Shown: positions 31,716-40,842 of the stretch, in pieces
Numbering within the stretch: the first letter of the stretch is position 1
Layout: each line of letters opens with the position of its first letter
Assembly (NCBI RefSeq): GCF_030816115.1
Contig: NZ_JAUSXQ010000001.1
Coordinates: forward strand, 1,550,001-1,614,000
Source of the DNA: Chryseobacterium sp. W4I1
GTDB lineage: Bacteria; Bacteroidota; Bacteroidia; Flavobacteriales; Weeksellaceae
Direction: 5' to 3'
DNA length: 64,000 bases
The notes under the pieces: model-generated
Told to the model about the DNA's origin: nothing
Database searches by the model: none
What the model saw: only the letters and a program-made list of their open reading frames with translations
Program-made: the position numbers and the translations under genes

Positions 31716-34318
31716 AAAGGATATCCGAAAGCGATATTAAGGGTAGGTTTGAAGGGCTGGAAGTTCTTGAATCTCCAACGGTCTCCTTCAGCTTTGTTCG
31801 GATCATAAATTTTATACGCAAGATCAAGCCTGAAAGTAATGTAAGCGATATTCAATCTTAAGCCGAATCCACTTCCGATTCCCATTTGTCCTAAGAATTT
31901 ATTGAATTTAAATTCATCATCATAACTGCTGTTCTCAGTAGAATTATTAAGACTCCAGGTATTTCCTATATCGGTGAATATGGCTCCTTCATACATTTCA
32001 TTAAACGGAATTCGATATTCTATGTTGGTCGTTAGCTTTATATTTTCAGTCATATAGGTACGAACTCTTTCGTCAAGTTGAGAATCTGCGGGACCTAGTC
32101 CTCCGAAGGCTACCCAAGCTCTGATATCATTGGATCCCCCATTGAAATAAGACTTGATAACAGGCATATTCTTAGAGTTTCCATAAGGAATACCAACTCC
32201 AATGAACTGACGTAAAACCAAGGTCTGATTTCCATTGAATTTAAAATATTTTCTGGTGTCAATATCAAATTTCACAAATTGAGCGTAAGGAATTCCAAAG
32301 ATGGTTCTCTGTGGACTTGTTACCACTCCTCCTTCATCTCTTTTCTGATTGAATATGCTTAAAATATTACCGGCAAGCTCTACTTTTCCATTAAAATAGA
32401 AGGCATTGGGATAATCTTTTTTACCAATCTCATTATAAACAAAATTATAAATCATAGAAGAAATAATAACATCCTGGGTTTGTCTGTCTTTATTCACTAG
32501 AGTTCCCTTGAATGCTGTCAGAAGATCTTGCCCTTTCTGATCAAGTGTCCCCTGATAATTGGGATCATCAACAATTTTTTTTGAAATGTAATCGATGGAT
32601 AACTGACCGGAATTAAACTGCTGTCCAAGCTCTGGCTGAGTGGCAAAGTAACTTGCAAACACATCTCTTCTGATGAGCTCATCATTGGCAAAATAATCAT
32701 AATAAGCATCTTTGTTTTTGGTAAGACTGACCTGTGTATTGAAAAGGGTAAGCCTGTGAGACACCTGATCATTGACATTCGCCTGGTAATTTAAACCTGT
32801 ATTAAAATTGACTCTTCCCAAGCCGATATTATTCTGTACCGAAGCTCCCAAAAGGATAGAGGAAGTTGGTGTATATCTTTTTGGCAGGAATTTATAATAA
32901 TTGAATGGTAAAAGCAATCTGGGAAAATTAAGGGATGCCTGTGCCGAAATCTCGTAAGCAATCTCTCTCTTATCAATATTCTTTGTACTTCTGATAGATC
33001 CGAACGTTCCTGAAATGCTGGTGGAAAGGTTTTCCGCCCCTTTGAAGACATTTCTGGTGGTAAGATCCACAGAAGGAGATACCCCAAGATTCAGGAGCTG
33101 GGAGTAATTGATATCTGTTCCTAACTTAAGTTCATATTTTGGAAGTGGTTTTAAGATATACAGAACATCAACAATACTGTCGTTTGGTGATGTGCCACCA
33201 CCTCTTCTCAGAGAATCTCTTGCTTTCAGAATACTGAAGTTATTCATGGCAATGAAATTTCTCTTTGTAAGGTCCAGATTTTTCTGTTCATAAACCTTTT
33301 TACTGTCTACAATAACAGCTCTCCACAAGGAAGATGTCTTATAGCTATTGTCCATTTTATGGAACCTTATTCTTCTTAAACTGTCCTTAACTGTATTTTT
33401 AGGAAAGTCGCTCGCTTCATTCACAATAGCAACGTCTATATTTCCTATAGTAGCGACTTTGTAAGGATGATCTGCAGAATCTTTATGGATCTCCAGGGTA
33501 AGAGGAACCTGTTTTTTACTTTTCAGGGAATCTGCTACGAAATAGATTTCTTCATTGGAACTGTTAAATCTGTAATATCCGTTTTCGCGCATCATATCAG
33601 TAATTCTTGTCACTTCCTTTTCAAGAACAGTCTGATCCAGTCTTTGCCCTGATCTGATAAGACTCTTGTCCAGTTTTTGCCAATAGAGACCTTTTACCGT
33701 AGGGTCGGTAATATTATAATAGTAATCCTTAATATAGGTAGGATCATTATGTTTAATCAGATAATTTACGGTAGCTTTTTTAGAAGCAGAATCAATATCA
33801 TGTTTAAAGCTTACATCAGCATCCCAAAAACCTCTGTAAGTAAGTCTTTTTTCAATAGATTGTGCACTTTTTTCACTTCTTGTCTGATCCAGGATTACAG
33901 GAGGACTTCCCCAGCTGTGAAGCAAACGGTCCATAAACAGAGATTTTCCTACACTGCTTTTCATATCATATTTAAGAAACAGGGAATCTCTTAGTTTTTG
34001 GTCCCTCATTTCACTTGGATACGTCATGTATTCGTTGAGTAAAGTATCGTATTTAGGATTGGCCATATTATAAAACCCTAAACTCAGCGGCATGAATAGA
34101 AGTTGCTTTTTATTGGGCTTCTGCTGTACGTAATCTTTCAGTTCATCATCAAAAGATTCCTTCTGATCTTCAAACTTAAAGTTGTTTTTGGTAAGCAGAT
34201 ATTCGCCCTCCGGAACTTTTTTTGTTGTACTACACGCATAAAGTAAACCAACAAATGTTGCAAATGAGATAATTTTATAATATTTTTGAGGAGAATTCTT
34301 ATAATGCTTACAGCTCAT
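31712..34318 (-). CDS. tamL: BamA/TamA family outer-membrane lipoprotein (TamL-type)
   Basis: 868 residues: lipoprotein signal ending at C29 (GLLYACSTTKKVPEGEYLL), POTRA-like repeats in the first half, and an Omp85 barrel in the last ~370 residues with the surface-antigen pattern FNGGSNDIRAWVAFGGLGP and a C-terminal FGYPF. The lipidated BamA/TamA type is characteristic of Bacteroidetes, where it helps insert or export outer-membrane proteins. Its start codon overlaps the divergent methyltransferase gene by 15 bp, and a -7 element lies inside that gene. Confidence 0.87.
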   Translation of the reverse strand: MSCKHYKNSPQKYYKIISFATFVGLLYACSTTKKVPEGEYLLTKNNFKFEDQKESFDDELKDYVQQKPNKKQLLFMPLSLGFYNMANPKYDTLLNEYMTYPSEMRDQKLRDSLFLKYDMKSSVGKSLFMDRLLHSWGSPPVILDQTRSEKSAQSIEKRLTYRGFWDADVSFKHDIDSASKKATVNYLIKHNDPTYIKDYYYNITDPTVKGLYWQKLDKSLIRSGQRLDQTVLEKEVTRITDMMRENGYYRFNSSNEEIYFVADSLKSKKQVPLTLEIHKDSADHPYKVATIGNIDVAIVNEASDFPKNTVKDSLRRIRFHKMDNSYKTSSLWRAVIVDSKKVYEQKNLDLTKRNFIAMNNFSILKARDSLRRGGGTSPNDSIVDVLYILKPLPKYELKLGTDINYSQLLNLGVSPSVDLTTRNVFKGAENLSTSISGTFGSIRSTKNIDKREIAYEISAQASLNFPRLLLPFNYYKFLPKRYTPTSSILLGASVQNNIGLGRVNFNTGLNYQANVNDQVSHRLTLFNTQVSLTKNKDAYYDYFANDELIRRDVFASYFATQPELGQQFNSGQLSIDYISKKIVDDPNYQGTLDQKGQDLLTAFKGTLVNKDRQTQDVIISSMIYNFVYNEIGKKDYPNAFYFNGKVELAGNILSIFNQKRDEGGVVTSPQRTIFGIPYAQFVKFDIDTRKYFKFNGNQTLVLRQFIGVGIPYGNSKNMPVIKSYFNGGSNDIRAWVAFGGLGPADSQLDERVRTYMTENIKLTTNIEYRIPFNEMYEGAIFTDIGNTWSLNNSTENSSYDDEFKFNKFLGQMGIGSGFGLRLNIAYITFRLDLAYKIYDPNKAEGDRWRFKNFQPFKPTLNIAFGYPF
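34258..34288 (+). promoter_or_regulatory. Promoter of the SpoU methyltransferase, inside tamL
   Basis: TTG 34258-34260, 20-nt spacer, TATTTTTG 34281-34288: an exact consensus located within the first codons of divergent tamL. It decides the methyltransferase start at 34304, since an alternative start at 34286 would fall inside the -7 box. Confidence 0.75.
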
Positions 34319-35029
34319 ACAATAAAAGTTTTACAGTCTTTAGATAAAAAGAAGTTCAGACAAAAATACAATTTGTTTTTGGTTGAAGGTAATAAAATCA
34401 TTTGTGAACTTTCTGAATCTAATTTTAAAGTTAAAGAAATATTTTCTACCGATCCGCAAAAATTGGACCGTACAGATGTTCCCGTTACCCAGATTACTGA
34501 AAATGAGCTGAAAAAAATCAGCTTCCTGAAAACACCCAAAGATTCCGTGGCGGTATGTTATCTGCCAGAGGAAGAAAAAATGAAGGATAAAGATGTTCAG
34601 CTTGTTCTGGATGGAATTCAGGATCCTGGAAACCTGGGGACAATCATTCGCTTGGCCGACTGGTTCGGAATAGAGCAGATTATCTGCAGCGAAGATACCG
34701 TAGACTTTTATAATCCGAAAGTGATCCAGGCTACTATGGGATCTTTTACGAGAGTAAATATGGTTTATACAAACCTTACCAATTATCTTTCAAAAACAGA
34801 AAATGTAAATATAGGAACGGATATGGAGGGAGAGAATATTTATACTTTTGAACGGCCGGAAAAGATGAACCTGATCCTTGGGAATGAAGGAAACGGTATG
34901 AGGCCGGAAACGGAAAAACTTCTTCAGAAGTGTGTAACTATTCCAAGATTTGGAAAATCCCAGTCTACAGAAAGTCTTAATGTTTCTATGGCTGCGGGAA
35001 TTATTTTGGGACAATTATTTAGTAAATAG
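34304..35029 (+). CDS. SpoU/TrmH family RNA 2'-O-methyltransferase
   Basis: 241 residues with an N-terminal SpoU substrate-binding region (RQKYNLFLVEGNK) and a C-terminal SPOUT knot. Motif 1 is DPGNLGTIIRLADWFG, motif 2 LILGNEGNGM, motif 3 ESLNVSMAAGIIL. It methylates a ribose in rRNA or tRNA using SAM; RlmB-like rRNA methylation is the best guess but target choice cannot be read. Start 34304 is chosen over an upstream TTG because of the promoter position. Confidence 0.9.
   Translation: MLTAHTIKVLQSLDKKKFRQKYNLFLVEGNKIICELSESNFKVKEIFSTDPQKLDRTDVPVTQITENELKKISFLKTPKDSVAVCYLPEEEKMKDKDVQLVLDGIQDPGNLGTIIRLADWFGIEQIICSEDTVDFYNPKVIQATMGSFTRVNMVYTNLTNYLSKTENVNIGTDMEGENIYTFERPEKMNLILGNEGNGMRPETEKLLQKCVTIPRFGKSQSTESLNVSMAAGIILGQLFSK
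34361..34368 (-). promoter_or_regulatory. -7 element of tamL, inside the methyltransferase gene
   Basis: TATTTTTG on the minus strand, 42 bp before the tamL start codon and within codons 20-22 of the divergent gene. No TTG lies at the expected -33. Confidence 0.5.
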
Positions 35030-35033
35030 ATTT

Positions 35034-35111
35034 CAGATACTAGATATTAGATTTCAGAATTTAAATAGGGTGATAATTTTAATATATCTGAAATCTAATA
35101 TCTAGTATCTG
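35034..35111. repeat. Perfect 25-bp inverted repeat between convergent genes
   Basis: Positions 35034-35058 are fully complementary to 35087-35111 around a 28-nt loop. The left arm starts 5 bp after the methyltransferase stop. It is A/T-rich (AGATTTCAGA occurs twice in and beside the left arm) and no T run follows on either strand, so it is not a standard terminator. Confidence 0.85.
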
Positions 35112-35127
35112 CTGTCTCATAGGTTTT

Positions 35128-35625
35128 CTATATCAGCTGTTCCAGGCTTGAAACACTTTTATTTTTCTGGTAAACCTCCAGTTTTTTTCTGACATACTTC
35201 AAGGCAATAGGAGCTAGGTAAATCATGGCGGCACCAAGAAGTTTTTTCTTCCAGTTGGGGCTTTTCATGTTCTTTTTAGCGTAATTTCCTACCAGCGCTG
35301 TGATGCCCAGTTTGATCAAGCTGTCCGTCACATTACCACCTAACGCTGTACTTGCAATACCTACTGCAGTATTTTTATTGATGAACATATCTTTAACTTC
35401 GGAAGTAAGCTGTCGGGCAATGACATCTTTCCGGAGTACGACTTTTTCATCCCCATCTTCATCTACTTTTTCCTGCAGGTATTGATCTGTAAGACCATTG
35501 GTAAATGCGCTGAGGCTTTCTTTTGTATTTTTAAAGGTAAGAAGATTCTCAAGATCACTGATTTCACTTTTAAGCAGTTTTTTCTTTCTTCTTAATTCTT
35601 CGATGCTTTCGTAATTTCTGCCCAT
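35128..35625 (-). CDS. Conserved hypothetical protein, third gene of a YtxH/holin-like group
   Basis: 165 residues. The N-terminus (about 5-33, IEELRRKKKLLKSEISDLENLL) is strongly predicted coiled coil; a glycine/alanine-rich helix (about 88-112) and a hydrophobic segment (about 127-145) follow. No catalytic motif. It begins 3 bp after the holin-like gene and is surely co-transcribed with it. Placement resembles the yqjD-yqjE-yqjK group, where the third protein is small and poorly characterised. Confidence 0.75.
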   Translation of the reverse strand: MGRNYESIEELRRKKKLLKSEISDLENLLTFKNTKESLSAFTNGLTDQYLQEKVDEDGDEKVVLRKDVIARQLTSEVKDMFINKNTAVGIASTALGGNVTDSLIKLGITALVGNYAKKNMKSPNWKKKLLGAAMIYLAPIALKYVRKKLEVYQKNKSVSSLEQLI

Positions 35626-35628
35626 AGT

Positions 35629-35943
35629 TTAATGATTATGATTTAAAAACTTAATAACCTGGTCTGCAACCGTATTGACAAGCTTATTTTTAAAAGCAAC
35701 AATAAACGCCATCACGATTACATAAAATCCGGCAACGATCAGGAATCCATAAGAGGTATTATTCAGAGCCTTGCCAATCAGAAATGCAATTCCAAAATTA
35801 AAAAGGATAATAAAAAAAGTAAAAGCAACTAGCAGCACTACAAAGTAGGTGATGAGCCCGGCAGAAAGAGAAGACTTTTCGGTGGCTTCTATTTTCAGAA
35901 GGTCTATTCTCTTTGAGGCGTATTCTTTTATAGTCTCTATCAT
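35629..35943 (-). CDS. Phage holin superfamily / YqjE-like membrane protein
   Basis: 104 residues: amphipathic N-terminal helix (ETIKEYASKRIDLLKIEATEK), two membrane helices (about 27-55 and 62-87) and a basic tail. This is the pattern of the Holin-X/YqjE family (PF07332), which are chromosomal inner-membrane proteins and not lysis proteins. Co-transcribed with the downstream hypothetical gene; a terminator-like hairpin separates it from ytxH upstream. Confidence 0.82.
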   Translation of the reverse strand: MIETIKEYASKRIDLLKIEATEKSSLSAGLITYFVVLLVAFTFFIILFNFGIAFLIGKALNNTSYGFLIVAGFYVIVMAFIVAFKNKLVNTVADQVIKFLNHNH

Positions 35944-35961
35944 TGTTTTTTTTTAAAGTTA

Positions 35962-35994
35962 CAAAAAAAGGAACTTTTGCGCAAAAAGTTCCTT
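35962..35994 (-). terminator. Terminator-like hairpin between the ytxH-like and holin-like genes
   Basis: Arms AAGGAACTTTT (35968-35978) and AAAAGTTCCTT (35984-35994) form an 11-bp stem; the minus strand then reads TTTTTTT. Only 18 nt remain before the next start codon, too little for a separate full promoter. Confidence 0.7.
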
Positions 35995-36022
35995 CCCATA
36001 ATTTACCTAAAAAATAAATTAT

Positions 36023-36373
36023 TTATTTTTTAAGATCATTCAGTTCCGCTTCTACATCTTTTACTACATCTGCAGTTTTGGAAACAATCTGATCTTTATA
36101 TTTATCATATCCGTCTTTTACAGTATGAGCTACAGTGCTTGCGGTTTCTTTGAAAGTAGAAGATATGTTGCTGTACTGATCTTTTACTTTTTCAGAAACT
36201 TCACCATACTTATTTTTAGCCTGATCTTTTAGATCTCCTGCTTTATCTTTGATTTTTTTTCTTGTTTCTTTACCTTCTTCGGGTGCATAAAGCATTCCTA
36301 AGATTACACCTGCTGCAGCACCTGCAAGAAGTCCTGCCAATATACCTGCTGTATTTTTTCCGTTTTTAGACAT
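36023..36373 (-). CDS. YtxH domain-containing protein
   Basis: 116 residues: a glycine/alanine-rich membrane segment (about 9-28, GILAGLLAGAAAGVILGML) directly followed by YAPEEGKETRKKIKDKAGDL, the YtxH signature, and a long lysine-rich amphipathic tail. YtxH proteins are general-stress envelope proteins of unknown mechanism. First gene of a three-gene minus-strand group. The intergenic region to cmk shows no clear promoter. Confidence 0.9.
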   Translation of the reverse strand: MSKNGKNTAGILAGLLAGAAAGVILGMLYAPEEGKETRKKIKDKAGDLKDQAKNKYGEVSEKVKDQYSNISSTFKETASTVAHTVKDGYDKYKDQIVSKTADVVKDVEAELNDLKK

Positions 36374-36471
36374 TTTTAAGCTTTTTTAATAGTTAATAAA
36401 TATTAGTTTTTTTACCGTGTTAAAATGTACAATTTGTATACCAAAAGAGGCTGTAGCTCTATTAAAAATTG

Positions 36472-37146
36472 TTAAAACTTTTTGATATAGGATAAAATAA
36501 GTTCTATTGTTTCTTCTTTTGTAAGCGTCGTATTGTCGATCACTATGGCATCTTCAGCCTGCTTTAAAGGGGCTATTTCCCTTTCACTGTCTATCTTATC
36601 GCGAACTATAAGGTTTTGTTTTACCTGCTCTCTGTCTGCCTGAATTCCAAGGCCTGCCAATTCAAAATATCTTCTGTTGGTTCTTTCGTCAATACTGGCA
36701 GTAAGAAAGAATTTATAGTCCGCATTTGGCAGAACTACTGTCCCTATGTCACGTCCGTCCATAATAATGCCACCTTTTTCTGCCAGCGAGCGTTGGGAGT
36801 GGAGTAGAAAGTCTCTTACTTCTTTTTGTTTGGCCACAATACTTACATTGTCTGAAACTTCATTGGTACGGATCTGTTTGGAAATATCAATGTGATTAAG
36901 GTACAGAACCAGCTCGCCGTTGTCATTTCTGAATTCAAGTTCAATCTGGTCTAAAGAAGAGAACAGTTCCTGAAGATCAATGGAATTATTTTTATCGATA
37001 CAGTTCTGTAATGCAAACCATGTAATTCCTCTGTAAAGCGCACCGGTATCCAGATGTATAAGACCCAGTTTATCGGCAATGACCTTAGAGATTGAACTTT
37101 TTCCGGTAGACGAGTACCCATCGATAGCTATTACAGGTTTTTTCAT
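36472..37146 (-). CDS. cmk: Cytidylate kinase
   Basis: 224 residues: P-loop GYSSTGKSS (10-18), DTGALYRGITWFALQ (the substrate and lid-associated YR motif), MDGRDIGTVVLPNADYKFFLTAS and a C-terminal REIAPLKQAEDAIVIDNT. It phosphorylates CMP/dCMP with ATP. The pairing cmk-porQ-pyrH is usual in flavobacteria. Confidence 0.97.
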   Translation of the reverse strand: MKKPVIAIDGYSSTGKSSISKVIADKLGLIHLDTGALYRGITWFALQNCIDKNNSIDLQELFSSLDQIELEFRNDNGELVLYLNHIDISKQIRTNEVSDNVSIVAKQKEVRDFLLHSQRSLAEKGGIIMDGRDIGTVVLPNADYKFFLTASIDERTNRRYFELAGLGIQADREQVKQNLIVRDKIDSEREIAPLKQAEDAIVIDNTTLTKEETIELILSYIKKF

Positions 37147-37228
37147 AACGCAAATTTCAAGATTTTTTTTAGAAAATCAAGGAAACTCAGAAAAATTTCT
37201 TTATTATTCTGCAGATTTTTGTTGCAAA

Positions 37229-38221
37229 TTATTCCCCTGCGTGGCTGCTAAGATCCATAGAAACTCCTATCTGGTTCACATTGGAAGAGTTGTGGTAACG
37301 TACATGAGCATAGTCTATACGGAATCTTCTCAGTTTAATTCCGAATCCTCCGGAAAGCCCTGAAAAGTTTCTTTGATCCGCTACAGCAAGTTCATTTCCT
37401 CTTTTAACATTATAACCCAGTCGTATATTAAAGCCTTTTTCCGGGAAGAGTTCTGCACCCACAGAAAAGTGGTCTGCAAGTTTTCTTCCAAAACCTACCT
37501 CCTGTCCGTTTACGTTATAATCGGAGGAAATATTAAGCTCCTGGAGGTCGTGAGCCGTAATGGTAACAGCAAGTGGAATGACTTTAAGGATTCTTGTATA
37601 TCCCAGGTCTACTCTGAAAGGAAGATTTTCCCGGGTTCCGTTAAATGATTTCAACTGGAAACCGAAATTTCTCAATACAAGAGAAAGTGCTTCTTTGTTC
37701 TTTTTATTATGGTATGTGATCCCTGCAGTTCCTGAAATTGCAGAAGAAGTATAGTTGTCAATTTTTGAAGTAATAAAATTAATTCCCCCACCAATGGTCC
37801 AGTCTTCTTCAAACTGATAGGCGTATCCTGCACCGATAGCTACATCTGATGCTTTGAATTCACCGTTCTCGTAACCGCTTTCATCTGTTCTGGGAATACT
37901 TCCGTAACTCATGTATCTGGCATTGATTGTGGCCATATGTCCATTGTCAAAATCTCTGGCATAAGCTACTGTACCATATTTGGAGTCGGCAAGATAAGCC
38001 GCAGCGTTTACTGAAAGCTGTTTATCTGAATCTCTGTTTAAGAGGGAAGGGTTTGCAATAGCAAAGGAAACATCATAGTCTCTGATGGAAATTGCATCGC
38101 CACCTAAGGCGGCCTGTCGGGCAGATACAGGGATGTTTAAAAAAGGATAAACATTTGTTCCTGTTTGTGCATAAGAAACAATTCCTGACAGAATTAATGA
38201 TAAAATGACAATTTTCTTCAA
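37229..38221 (-). CDS. porQ: Type IX secretion system protein PorQ
   Basis: 330 residues with signal peptide (about 1-19, VSYAQ) and an outer-membrane barrel of the PorV/PorQ type: NVYPFLNIPVSARQAALGGDAISIRDYDVSFAIANPS at the start and SGGFGIKLRRFRIDYAHVRYH near the end. PorQ helps anchor or attach T9SS substrates at the cell surface in Bacteroidetes. The neighbouring cmk and the divergent pyrH match the usual flavobacterial locus. A full consensus promoter precedes it. Confidence 0.9.
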   Translation of the reverse strand: MKKIVILSLILSGIVSYAQTGTNVYPFLNIPVSARQAALGGDAISIRDYDVSFAIANPSLLNRDSDKQLSVNAAAYLADSKYGTVAYARDFDNGHMATINARYMSYGSIPRTDESGYENGEFKASDVAIGAGYAYQFEEDWTIGGGINFITSKIDNYTSSAISGTAGITYHNKKNKEALSLVLRNFGFQLKSFNGTRENLPFRVDLGYTRILKVIPLAVTITAHDLQELNISSDYNVNGQEVGFGRKLADHFSVGAELFPEKGFNIRLGYNVKRGNELAVADQRNFSGLSGGFGIKLRRFRIDYAHVRYHNSSNVNQIGVSMDLSSHAGE

Positions 38222-38239
38222 TTCAATTTATAATTAATG

Positions 38240-38268
38240 CAAAAATAATCCTTTTTCGTACTTATCAA
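38240..38268 (-). promoter_or_regulatory. Bacteroidetes-type promoter of porQ
   Basis: On the minus strand TTG (38268-38266), an 18-nt spacer and TATTTTTG (38247-38240), ending 18 bp before the porQ start codon. Confidence 0.8.
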
Positions 38269-38326
38269 AATATTTCTGACATTATTTCTACGTAAATATT
38301 TTTCTTTTTTCAATATTTTTAATGAT

Positions 38327-38334
38327 TATATTTG
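38327..38334 (+). promoter_or_regulatory. -7 element of pyrH
   Basis: TATATTTG, exact TAnnTTTG, 53 bp before the pyrH start; no TTG at -33. Confidence 0.5.
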
Positions 38335-38378
38335 CAAAATCAAATTTCGGAGAAAACAGCTCCAGTAAAGTTTATTAA

Positions 38379-39095
<717 letters not shown>

Positions 39096-39104
39096 TTGGG
39101 AACA

Positions 39105-39162
39105 GGTAATTGAGAGATTTAAATACTGAATCATTTAAAGATTCATAAATTTACAAATTACC
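39105..39162. repeat. Imperfect inverted-repeat element between pyrH and frr
   Basis: GGTAATT (39105-39111) pairs with AATTACC (39156-39162), and GAATC (39128-39132) with GATTC (39140-39144), giving an A/T-rich hairpin with internal loops. Similar in style to the other intergenic elements of the window. Confidence 0.45.
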
Positions 39163-39241
39163 CATTGTTTATTACTCATTACCAGTCGTTTATCAATCAT
39201 CATTTATAATAATGTGTAACTTATCAAATTTTAACTATATA

Positions 39242-39796
39242 ATGGAAGAATTAGATCTTATATTAGAATCTGTAAAGCAGGACATGGATGGCGCTATAAA
39301 GCACTTGGATCATGCATTTCAAAGAATTAGAGCTGGACGTGCTTCTACGTCGATGGTTCAGGATGTAATGGTAGAATACTACGGTGCGCCAACTCCTATT
39401 AACCAGGTTGCCAATGTTTCTGTACCGGATGCGATGACCATCTCTATCCAACCTTGGGACAGAACGGCTATCGGTGCTATTGAAAAAGCTATTATTAATT
39501 CAAATTTAGGTTTTGCACCTTCTAATAACGGGGAAAATATTATTCTTAACGTTCCGCCTTTAACTGAGGAAAGAAGAAGAGAACTGGCAAAGCAGGCTAA
39601 AGTAGAGGCTGAAGGAACAAAAGTAACTATAAGAAACGCAAGACAGGACGGTTTGAAAGAACTAAAAAAACTGGAAGGAGTTTCTGAAGATGTTATAAAG
39701 GGCGTGGAAGAAGAAATCCAAGGCTTTACTGACAAGTACGTGAAGCTTTGCGACGAGCATCTTAAAACGAAAGAGGCTGAAATTATGAAAGTGTAA
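39242..39796 (+). CDS. frr: Ribosome recycling factor
   Basis: 184 residues from ATG 39242 (MEELDLILES), the normal RRF length. Hallmarks: RAGRASTSMVQDVMVEYYGAPTPINQVANVSVPD, TIQPWDR-like SIQPWDRTAIGAIEKAI, LTEERRRELAKQAK and RNARQDGLKELKKLE. It splits post-termination ribosomes with EF-G. An ATG 10 codons upstream gives a leader absent from the family and is rejected. A terminator follows. Confidence 0.98.
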   Translation: MEELDLILESVKQDMDGAIKHLDHAFQRIRAGRASTSMVQDVMVEYYGAPTPINQVANVSVPDAMTISIQPWDRTAIGAIEKAIINSNLGFAPSNNGENIILNVPPLTEERRRELAKQAKVEAEGTKVTIRNARQDGLKELKKLEGVSEDVIKGVEEEIQGFTDKYVKLCDEHLKTKEAEIMKV

Positions 39797-39818
39797 TTTC
39801 ATAACCTATCAATTATAC

Positions 39819-39850
39819 AAAAAGCACCGGATAGGTGCTTTTGCTTTTTA
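39819..39850 (+). terminator. Rho-independent terminator of pyrH-frr
   Basis: AAAAGCACC (39820-39828) pairs with GGTGCTTTT (39834-39842), then GCTTTTTAT. Its end overlaps the 3' end of the convergent phzF-like gene. Confidence 0.85.
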
Positions 39851-40751
39851 TAATAACATGTTGGTTTTGAAAATAGCAACTGCACTGCCTTTAATTTTCA
39901 CCTGTTCAGGCTTTCCATTATTCACCAATACTTTTACATTTACTGTTCCCAGGCGGTTAATCTTTTCACCCTGCCTGCCGTTAAACTCAAAATAATCATC
40001 CTTGTAGGTGGCCAGCTATATTCTGAACCAGATATCCGCCCAAAGGCCCGTTTGCATTTCCGGTTACGGGATCTTCTGCAATTCCGATGGCAGGGGCAAA
40101 CATTCGCCCGTAGGTCAGCACGTCTTGATGGTCGGAATCAAATGTAAATACAAAATATCCATTACATCCAATTTCGTGACTTAACCGGGTGAGAGCGCTC
40201 ATGTCGGGCTGAAGTTCATTCAGTATTTTCCGACTTTTAATGCCTATCATTACTTTTGAATGGCCGGTGGATGCAATTTGTATCGGGCAGCTTTCTTCAA
40301 GATCAGAAGCGGTCAGATTCAATGCAGCTATCAGTTTTTGAGCTGTGTTATCATCAAATTCCGGACTTAAGGTGAAAGTTCCCTGCGTCATTGTGATCAG
40401 ATAATCATTATCTGTTTTTTCAATTTCAATCGGAAGAATTCCAATTTTGGTATTGATCCGTAAAACACAGGATTCAAGATGGTCTTCAATTGCCTTGGCA
40501 TATATGGCAGCAATGGTAGCGTGTCCACATGACGGAACTTCTGTAGATGGGGTAAAATAACGAACCGTATAATCACTTTGGCTATCCGCAGGAGAAAAAA
40601 TAAAAGCGGTTTCTGAATTATTAAGTTCCCTTGCTATCAGCTGCATGATTTCGTCACTCAGTCCATCCGCATTTAGCACCACGCCGGCGGGATTTCCTTT
40701 GAACTTTTCTGAGGTGAAAGAGTCTATCTGATAAATTAATATATTCTTCAT
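39848..40751 (-). pseudogene. PhzF family isomerase gene with a +1 frameshift near its 3' end
   Basis: The 5' frame from ATG 40751 gives 251 residues of a PhzF/diaminopimelate-epimerase-like protein: NPAGVVLNADGL, YFTPSTEVPSCGHATIAA and EDPVTGNANGPLGGYLVQN. It then stops at 39996. A second frame resumes the family's C-terminus (YFEFNGRQGEKINRLGTVNV ... GSAVAIFKTN) and ends at 39848. Removing one base near 40016 restores a single protein of 300 residues, the normal family length. Core motifs are intact. PhzF-like proteins are mostly of unknown substrate. Either a fresh pseudogene or an indel error. Confidence 0.85.
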
Positions 40752-40842
40752 TTTATAATAATTAAGACTAAAATAAATATAGCCGGAGGCTTATGTTCCT
40801 GGATTGACAAATTAAAATTTGAAAAAACAGCTGATGATTTTT

